64,000 nucleotides of DNA from Mermis nigrescens (lineage: Eukaryota > Nematoda > Enoplea > Mermithida > Mermithidae): the NCBI GenBank assembly GCA_036768485.1, contig JAVLUZ010000142.1, positions 16,650,407-16,714,406 on the forward strand, read 5' to 3'. This document shows positions 56,721 to 64,000 of this stretch, in pieces. The notes beneath the pieces were generated by a model. The model searched no databases and had not been told where the DNA came from. It worked only from the letters and a program-made list of their open reading frames with translations. A program made the translations under genes and the position numbers. Every line of letters begins with the position of its first letter. Position 1 is the first letter of the stretch.

Positions 56721-58880
56721 CATTCGTTGATGAGACTTTGCAGTACACTAAATTTACAATAACAAAATGTTCAACAACTCGTTTTGGGTCTCGCCATTTA
56801 ATGTGGGATGAACTTCCTGCAAAAAACATCGGTTTTTCAGCATGAACACTCAATTTTTAAACGTTTTTAAACCAAAAATGTGAACTAAAATTTATGATGT
56901 TGAAAAAAATTTTGCGTATGGTTTACATTGTGAACAAAATCGCTAGGAAAAAAACGGTGAGTGGAATAAGCGCTGCTCTCTGTTGGCACCAGGCCCATAT
57001 CCAGCGGGGGGGGTAGAGGGGACACGTGCTTTTGAAACAAAATATGAGAATGATTTTTCCTTTTAGCCCCTCGGTCCCAAAGTCTTTGTACATCGTAAAA
57101 AATCTTTGCCGAATACAAAAAACCTTGGATTCAATCTAAGATACATAATTTCTAAGATGTCTCGTTTCTTTTGGCTTAATATAATCGGCTGAAGACAACT
57201 ACTGTATCCCCAATCCTGCTTTTCGCCACCTAACTTGACCAGCATAATACTGGCATCTTAATCTGCTAGCTTAATTATGCATATGTTGTCAGTCAAATAT
57301 GTCATAAAAATCAGCAGGGAAGGAACGACTTCTTGGAGTCATTTTCAGCTATGTTACGAGCCACATCCCCCCACCTACCTTCATACTGGCCAGCTAAGCT
57401 TCTATGGTTCTGATAAAATCAAAAATAAAATTCTCTGGATAAAATCGATATCAAATATAAAAATTCAACTGAGGAAAAGAGGTAAAAACAGAGCATAACG
57501 GACAAAAGGTTGGATGTTGTATATTTTCCCAAAAACAACGCAAAAGTGTACATAATTTACGAACCACGAGTACCCTCGCGCCATCATAGACTGATATCAT
57601 GCTTTGCAGGTCAGCCTAGAATTTTCTATGAAAAACGACGAACCAGATATTTTAGTCTCACACGTACTCCTTAAACGTCTTCTGCCGGGTCAGACATGCA
57701 CTTAAGGGGATCAGTGAACTGAACCTACGAGAATTAGAAGAATTCGAAATTTTCTGAAGAAAATGAGTTGAAATGAAGGTCGAAAATTGATGAAAATCAA
57801 ACATTTTCCATAAAAATACTTAAAATGATCAGAAACTTAGCATTACGCTATTTTAACAAAGATTTTTGAACCGTACCTGTCGGACTGTCTGTGCATTTAT
57901 ATAAGCTTTCGTCTAACTAGCGAAAAAACGAACTAATTAAAAAATTATCATTTCCTTTGTCCTGCAATCAACCGATTATATGTAATCCAAGTTTTACGCT
58001 TTCGCGAGATAATTAACGACAATTTACTACTATCTTGACCAGCAAATTTATACGTGTCATCACTGTTTTTTTTGTGCGAGACAAAGATTTTGAGGCTCGT
58101 ACAAAGATTTTCGGAGCCATCTTTGTACAATGTACAAAGACTTTTGGGGCAAAGTAATAGTAATTTTAACGTTTCTTGGAGCATTGTTCAGCAAAATTTC
58201 TAAAAATTTTCGGCGCTTCGCGCCGAGTATCATATCTACATTCTATTTAGCTCCAAGCGCGAGCATTTAACACTCCAAAATCTATCTGCAAGCATCTTTG
58301 TACAGATTGAAGCATCTTTTACATCTATTTCCACTGTTTTATAAAGATTTTATGCAGAAAAAAGAACTATTAAACAACTTTGCACTGTTTTCTGCCGTTT
58401 GAAGATAAAATTGACTCTTTTATCTTTGCGTTGCATTAAAGTCATAAGCAAATTGGTGTCTATTATGAGATTCACTCAGCATATTGCAATCGCTTTATTA
58501 TTTATAATCGTGTAACACAAGTCATTTTAACTTACTTAGTCGAATTTTATGTGTAATTTCAACCTAAGACTCATGAAAATTTTGGCGTTTCCGGCCGAAC
58601 TATAATAACCAGCTGAATTTAGGACAAAGTTACAGCTTTTGCAGAGGCGTGCGGGTCACAGATAACAATCTAGTAGTATGTTAAAATGTGTACATTCAAT
58701 AGCATATCTAAACCTTATATGTACAAAAAAATTTTCGCTCGTACAAAGACTTTTTCGGAGATCTTTGTACATGTACAAAAGAGGCTCGTACAAAAAAAAA
58801 GAGTGCCTGGAAGCCATTTCCTGTTCATGTAGGTTTCAAAACAATTTTAACAGCAGAAACAGCTATTTTTGCATAGTTTT
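56721..58880. other. Geneless stretch with small motifs
   Basis: A partial hAT-type end (CAGGCCCATATCCAGCGGGG) lies near 56989, a GCGAAGC hairpin (CGGCGCTTCGCGCCG) at 58211-58225, and inverted TTTGTACAATGTACAAAGA motifs at 58080-58140 and 58725-58795. No gene is supported. Confidence 0.45.
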
Positions 58881-58885
58881 TTCTA

Positions 58886-58990
58886 GAGCTGTGCCGGGGC
58901 CAGGCCTCGGCCCCGGCCCCGGCGCCGGGGCCTAGGCCTCGGCCCCGGGCCGAGGCCAGGCTGGCCCCGGCACCGGGGCCGGGGCCAATG
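58886..58990. repeat. GGGGCC-rich patch
   Basis: Begins CTAGAGCTGTGCCGGGGCC and contains many GGCCCC/CCCCGG runs. The inverse of its first 19 bases ends the patch at 59660-59798. Strong GC contrast with AT-rich flanks. Confidence 0.8.
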
Positions 58991-59290
58991 TTAGAGTTGA
59001 TTATAATGTAGAAAATTGATAATGTTTTGGGCAGATTTACCTTCAAACTCAATTTCAAGCAAACCACAGATCTTGCTAATTCAAATCTTTATTTCACTAT
59101 GTCAGATTGGTGCAAATTTCTAGTTAATAATCAAAATTGACATATTTTAAATTGCAATTCATATAGACGAGCATTTCCAGCTTGCTTGGTAGCAGACAGC
59201 TACGTCTATCAGAACAAATAGAATAATAAGCCTAAAAAAGTGCAAAGTAAAGCACATTGAAAAACGCATCCAAGTCAGAGGAGTTAAATC
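58991..59290. other. Geneless stretch
   Basis: No gene or repeat is recognised. AT-rich spacer between a GC patch and a MITE. Confidence 0.4.
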
Positions 59291-59537
59291 CATACATGGG
59301 CAGCTCAAAAATTCTAGGGGGTCCAACATTTTTCAAAGTCAAAAAGTGCCTGATAATATATGGTAGAGCGAAAAAAACACCGTTTTCTCGCGTCTCTCAA
59401 TGAGCTATCCATTAGCATCAAAAAACCGCAGAAAAACAAAAAATTCTGAAAATCAATTTTTGGGGGGTCTAGCGGATTTTTTTTGGGGGGGGGAAATGAG
59501 AATTCTGGGGGTCTGGATCCCCCGATGCCCATGTTCT
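59291..59537. mobile_element. hAT MITE (247 bp)
   Basis: Starts CATACATGGGCAGCTC, with the family interior (AAAAAACACCGTTTTC, CTATCCATTAGCATCAAAAA), and ends GGATCCCCCGATGCCC plus a few bases. The flanks GTTAAATC and GTTATATA match at 6 of 8. The right boundary is approximate. Confidence 0.72.
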
Positions 59538-59659
59538 GTTATATATTGTAATCCGATCAAATATTAACGCTTGACGTGCATATCTACAAGCAAGAATATA
59601 TGCATAGGTACATTACATATAAGGGGTAGGGCAGGGTCGTACTATGAGTATGGTAAAGC

Positions 59660-59798
59660 ACGCTATTATTGGCCCCGGCCAGGCCCGGCCCCGGCCCCGG
59701 CCCCGGCACCGGGCCGTAGGCCCGGCCGGCCCGGCACCGGGGCCTAGGCCCTCGCCCCGGCCCCGGCCCCGGCAAAAAAGGCGGCCCCGGCACAGCTC
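59660..59798. repeat. GGGGCC-rich patch, inverse orientation
   Basis: Contains GGCCCCGGCCCCGG runs and ends CGGCACAGCTCTAG, inverse to the start of 58886-58990. The internal AAAAAAGGCGG phrase links it to the patches at 3.4 and 62.46 kb. Confidence 0.8.
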
Positions 59799-60290
59799 TA
59801 GTTTTTTCTATTTTCAATCGAGAATTTCGATGTTTCACATTAAATGCTATAAATACAGGAAATCAAGCAGTAAACCATGCTTCCAGACGTCTATCCGCCT
59901 TAATTTCACAAATTTACCGGCGCTTGGCGCCAGATTTTTGCTAAAGTCAAACAAATTTAATGATTTTTTCGCACAAAACTGTTGAAAATTCTAAAATTTC
60001 AAGAAAAAATATTGCGTCAAAAGTGATTTTATGCTAAATTATACAATGTAAAACACCGAAAAAACGCTATTTCGCGCGTTAAGTGCAAATTTTTGGACCT
60101 GTTTTTGATTGTTTTTTTGGAAAAGCTGGGATCCCGCCTTTTTGGAAAATTCCAGATCCGCCACTGCTCGTCTGGGTAAAACCCTGTTTCTGCGTGTCCA
60201 CAGGACGGGGAGAACCAAAAGTCGGACGAGGAAATGGAGTCATTCGGACGGGGGATATTTTTTGTTCATCAAAACCTGAAAATCCCAACT
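59799..60290. other. Geneless stretch
   Basis: A diverged hairpin (CCGGCGCTTGGCGCCAG) lies at 59918-59934, and a fragment of a hAT end (CCAGATCCGCCACTG) near 60152. No gene is supported. Confidence 0.4.
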
Positions 60291-60295
60291 TTTGA

Positions 60296-60540
60296 CTCAT
60301 GCAACGACTTTTCTAAGTTTAAAACCAATTTTTTGGATGAGATAAATCCACTTTTGGACTCTGGCAATATGTTTTTGGGCCAAACCAATCACCTTTCAAA
60401 GCTGGATAATCATATTTTCGAACCAGGAAAGCCTATTTTCTAAGGCTGGACAGCCAATTTTCTAAGACTGGATAGCCAATTTTCAACTTATTGATTGAAC
60501 AACCAGTTTTTGAAGCAGGATAACCATCTTTGATTTATAA
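60296..60540. repeat. Short degenerate tandem repeat
   Basis: Phrases such as GCTGGATAACCATATTTTCG, GCTGGACAGCCAATTTTC and ACTGGATAGCCAATTTTC recur every 20-27 bases. Confidence 0.6.
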
Positions 60541-60833
60541 TGTTTGACGGGGAGAACCATTGCCCACTGCCCAGATGTTAGGCATATGTATTAAATTAAT
60601 TATGGTCTAGCAGGTTATTTCAATTATTTTCAAAATTTGATCAATTCGAATTTGATTCGCTGATCACAAAAAAGAATCCGTTTTTACACAGTCTGATAGG
60701 TTTTGTTTTTCAATTTTTGCAAATTCTCGTTTTTTTACATTTAATCCTAAACAGGTGTTTTCTCAAGTGTTGAGCCAGATTTCGCACTTTTATTCTAGTC
60801 GCCTGATAACCTTGCTGCCCGTTTTATCTGCTA

Positions 60834-61006
60834 CAGGCACGTAGCTGGCCGTCCAATTTTGGGCGGGGGGGGGGGACCAACACCAATTTTGGGGTCCGGG
60901 GTTCAAAAAGGCCAAAAATAGCACAAAAAAATAACGTCGTCCTTTTTTCCGGTTTTTTCTAAATGGGGGGGGTCCGACCGCTATTCCCCCCACAGCTATG
61001 TGCCTG
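60834..61006. mobile_element. hAT MITE (173 bp)
   Basis: Starts CAGGCACGTAGCTG and ends CAGCTATGTGCCTG, inverse ends. The 8-bp flanks ATCTGCTA and ATCAGCTA match at 7 of 8. Confidence 0.88.
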
Positions 61007-61423
61007 ATCAGCTAGGCTAACTGATCCAGTCAGCCTATGATTAATGCAGGAGGAATCCCTAGGAACATAGATATCAAACACTTTAGGTACTACAAAATTG
61101 AGACACCGGTCAAAATCTAGAGTGGTCGTTTCGAAAAACGATGAAAAAAGTTTGGATTCTCTGAATTTTTTGTATACACGTATTGTGCATGAAAAGAACG
61201 CAGAGAAGAAAGTTTTCTAAAAAACATTTTCTCTTTTTTATAGATTGGAAATATAATAATTCATCGAAAATTTTGACTTTTTATATCATTGCAATTCAAC
61301 TTTTTGCTGTACATTTGATAGGCAAATATTAATTTATTAATATTAATTAATTGTTAATCTTTATATACTACGTCATTAATGCCCGAAAATCGCGCGTATA
61401 GGAGGTTTGAGAGTAGGTATTAC
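61007..61423. other. Geneless stretch
   Basis: AT-rich, nothing recognised apart from the MITE flanks. Confidence 0.4.
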
Positions 61424-61587
61424 CACACATTGGCGTGGGGGTCTGGGGTATATGTGTACACCCCTCAGGAAGTTGAAAAATCCCCCGCAGATTATTGTGG
61501 ACCCCCTCCAGCATTCTTTTTTAGTAACATTTTTTGCGATTTTTTGGCGATTCAACCCTTCAAGAATTTTCTTGCTGCCCATGTATG
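61424..61587. mobile_element. hAT MITE (164 bp)
   Basis: Starts CACACATTGGCGTGGGGGT and ends TTGCTGCCCATGTATG. Flanks GGTATTAC and AGTATTAC match at 7 of 8. It is an internally shortened member of the 12595-12861 family. Confidence 0.88.
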
Positions 61588-61770
61588 AGTATTACCCACG
61601 CAGGGTCCAAAATATAGGTACTGTCGAGCAGTTTGAGTTAAAAATAGTGTATTTGAATGTGACTTCGACATAGAAATGATCAAAAACGCAATTTAACGTA
61701 AAAATCATGGGTTTTACCTCTCCCTGACCCCAAACTTCGATTAACCCCTCCCTGTCTCACCCGACCTTGT

Positions 61771-61920
61771 CAGGCACGTATCTCTTGTGGAGGGGTTCGA
61801 ACCCCCAAAATTCAGAAAAATCGGAAAAATAGGACTTTGTAAACGTTATTTTGTGCTATTTTTTGTCCTTTTTGGCTAAGTCCCCCAAAAATTGGTGTTG
61901 GCCCCCCAAAATAGGACCAC
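61771..61920. mobile_element. Partial hAT MITE related to 60834-61006
   Basis: Starts CAGGCACGTATCTCTTGTGG and ends in TTGGTGTTGGCCCCCCAAAAT, matching the interior of the other copy in inverse. The far terminus was not found. Confidence 0.55.
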
Positions 61921-61989
61921 TATCGAAATTTCGTATTTGAATCGAAAGTTTTTTTAAAGAAGTGCAACACTTTAAATGAGCAATGCACT

Positions 61990-62140
61990 GAAGAACAGCG
62001 TGCATTACGCAGGCCAAGAGGAACTGCAAGTAATGACGGACAGAGTTGATGGGTTTCCGGATGGCATCACGATTGCCGACAAAAGGAACTGGCTGGAAAT
62101 CTTTCGCAGGGTTAATATATTTTGATACTGTAGTGTTCAT
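61990..62140 (-). other. Possible coding remnant, unknown
   Basis: The minus strand from ATG 62140 reads STRAND-like protein text such as DFQPVPFVGNRDAIRKPINS and HYLQFLLACVMHAVLQCIAH before losing quality. The composition resembles a real exon more than neighbouring frames do. No family is recognised, and no clear splice donor is seen. Confidence 0.2.
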
Positions 62141-62449
62141 ACATGTAACCGCTCAAATACTAGGTGGGGATTTCGGTCATGTTTAGGTATGGGGAGGGGG
62201 TGAATGACGTTCGAATTTTGGTTAAAAAACACCTATGTATAAACGGCCAAAAACGCAAGTTTTCTTTGCCGAAAATAGGGGTTCAAAAATTTTCTGATCT
62301 TAAGGGGGTAGGAGGACGATTAACTATGGTTAGGGAGATCCATCCTCTGCCCCTCCCGTTACATGTATTGTAGTGTTTATGCCTTATACATGAGGTTGGT
62401 TGGTACTGAAATTAATGCACCTAATTTAGTCCTAAATAGGAATGTCCCG

Positions 62450-62512
62450 GGGCACATTTTTTGGCCGGGGCCGGGGCGTATTCCCCGGCACCGAGGCCGT
62501 GGCCGGGTCGAG
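62450..62512. repeat. GGGGCC-rich patch
   Basis: GGCCGGGGCCGGGGCG lies in a short insert that also contains TCCCGGGGCACATTTTTTGG, related to 58886-58990 and 59660-59798. Confidence 0.75.
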
Positions 62513-63230
62513 ATGTTATGTACAGGATGCATGCCGACCCTAACAGTGTACACTTATCATTGAGGATTTTTGGCTATATTACTTATTAATATAAGTGCAA
62601 AGAAGGGATTAATTAAAGAGTTCTTGTCTTATAAAAGCTTTAAATTAATAAATTAAAAACTGGAAGAAAATGATGCTTCCTATCCTGGAATCAGTCCAAT
62701 TAAATGATTAAAATTATTAGCGCAAAATCTTAAATGTGAACTTATCTTCAGAGTTACAAAAATTCATAACTTTGCAGCGATCTCCGATGAGGCCGAGAAT
62801 GGCAAGCAAATTTTTGAGTTTAAAATAGAATATTGAAGCCTAAAATAAAAGATATTAGCCATCACCACGTAAATAGCAATTTTTTGTGACGCTATGTGGT
62901 TTCGACATCTGTAAAAATCATTCAAAATTAATATTTCAGCTGACAGCATGCATTTTAACGTTTAAACAGGTCCGTTTTGTGCCAATTTTCCCTTTCTTAG
63001 AGCGGCATTCTTAAAAGTCCTGAGTTTATAGTAAAAAAACACATTAAATCTTCAAATAGCTCTCATCTTGCTCTGCTACGCTGTGAGAATGTTAATTTAA
63101 GAGTTTCAAGTATCCTTTCCTTTTTAAAATTGTGGCTACGGCCACTGGCAGATCTAGGAGAAAATTTTTGGGGGCGGTCCGATTTCTTATCTCCTGTCTT
63201 TGTATTTAATCATTGTGCTTTACAGAGAAA
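62513..63230. other. Geneless stretch
   Basis: AT-rich. A fragment with CACTGGCAGATCTAGGAG near 63140 resembles a hAT MITE end. Nothing else is recognised. Confidence 0.4.
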
Positions 63231-63239
63231 GATTATAAA

Positions 63240-63600
63240 TAATTCGGCGCGAAGCGCCGAAAAATTGACATATTCTGCAAGTCAAGCTCAAATTTAACCG
63301 GTTTTGTGCGGGCTGTAAGACAAGAAACATAGATAAACAATAAATCCGGGGCGAAGCGCCGGTAAAAATTTTATGTTCCCTATGTCTTAAGTCAAATTTG
63401 AGCTGGTTTGATTGAGCTTGAAAACAAAAACTATAGCAGAACAAAGAATCCAGCGCAGAGCGCTGGACAGAAATTGACATGCTATCTATGTCTAACTCAG
63501 ATTTGAGCGATTTTTCGCGTTTAGAATACAAAACCATACATAAACAATGAATCCGACGCGAAGCTGCGGAAAATTTTGAGTTTGCATAACTCAAAACAAC
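63240..63600. repeat. ~104-bp tandem repeat carrying hairpins (4 units)
   Basis: Hairpin cores stand at 63243, 63347, 63449 and 63553, about 103-104 bases apart, each followed by AAAAATT-like sequence and a diverged body with TCAAATTTGAGC. The first is TTCGGCGCGAAGCGCCGAA and the third TCCAGCGCAGAGCGCTGGA, both perfect 8-bp stems. Confidence 0.85.
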
Positions 63601-63767
63601 GCTAAAAACCTATTTTGGTGGTGTTTTAGACGTGCTTCACTAAATTTCCATTTTTCTTTTTGGGGACCCTTGGTAGAAACAAAATTTCTCTTTTCATTTC
63701 GGAGATGGGGCGGTCCTGCCCAGCCCAACGAGTCAGGTGCAGTGTTTTTTTTTGTTCAAGGTCCGTT

Positions 63768-63833
<66 letters not shown>

Positions 63834-63834
63834 T

Positions 63835-63926
<92 letters not shown>
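63768..63926. repeat. (TA)n microsatellite
   Basis: About 160 bases of alternating T and A with one break (ACATATATTACATA). The Ile-Tyr frames across it are artefacts. Confidence 0.98.
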
Positions 63927-63929
<3 letters not shown>

Positions 63930-64000
63930 GGGCGTAACCAGGATTTTATTTCGGGGGGGGGAGCCCAAAATTTTTGAAGTCCTATATCTCGGGAACCATT
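63927..64000. mobile_element. hAT-type MITE end, cut by the window edge
   Basis: CAGGGGCGTAACCAGGATTT followed by a G run is a typical hAT MITE start, inserted beside the TA microsatellite. The other end lies outside the window. Confidence 0.65.

Noticed and set aside
58825..59838. Proline/arginine/glycine/alanine-rich frames
   Set aside because: They follow GGCCCC composition on both strands and have no other protein features.
61990..62140. Exon of a host membrane protein
   Set aside because: The frame looks protein-like, but no family, splice donor or continuation could be supported; it was kept only as a low-confidence note.
63660..63977. Ile-Tyr repeat proteins
   Set aside because: They are translations of a TA dinucleotide microsatellite.

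Overview
The window reads as nuclear DNA of an invertebrate animal, possibly an arthropod, although the species cannot be named from sequence alone. It is AT-rich and almost free of long open frames. The only apparently intact host gene has a spliceosomal GT-AG intron and a poly(A) signal. Everything else recognisable is mobile or repetitive DNA: CR1-like LINEs with a PHD-finger ORF1, hAT-type MITEs with exact 8-bp target duplications, TA-flanked MITEs, a PIF/Harbinger relic, a Tc1/mariner relic, and several kilobase-scale palindromes.

Layout. 1-5.6 kb holds short repeats and hairpin-bearing repeats. 5.6-14.2 kb is a nest: a CR1-like LINE is split by a 7.6-kb near-palindromic element (6449-14086) with a 9-bp target duplication, and one arm of that element carries a later hAT MITE. 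The palindrome holds decayed genes of Polinton/adintovirus type: an FtsK/HerA-like packaging ATPase, an overlapping small basic/hydrophobic protein, and, divergently transcribed, a TATA-binding-protein homologue. This is the most interesting object in the window.

15.6-20.3 kb and 42.1-49.0 kb are long inverted repeats built from TTTACAC-rich units; each ends on its inner side with a copy of the same TA-flanked MITE. Between them lie a decayed CR1-like LINE (20.3-24.2 kb), a 12.8-kb palindrome (24.2-37.0 kb) with a large 27-bp minisatellite and a ~118-bp tandem array around a dead Tc1/mariner transposase, and a two-exon SURF4-like gene (39389-41069), the best host gene candidate.

49.4-51.7 kb is a PIF/Harbinger fold-back element broken by hAT MITEs. 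52.9-56.7 kb carries the hairpin repeat family (core GCGAAGC) and a 1.2-kb element with an 8-bp duplication and a 150-codon frame. 56.8-64 kb holds GGGGCC-like patches, more hAT MITEs, a tandem array of hairpins with paired base changes, and a long TA microsatellite.

Apart from the SURF4-like gene, no set of genes here works together. The decayed ATPase, small protein and TBP homologue probably once formed part of a viral or transposon gene cluster.
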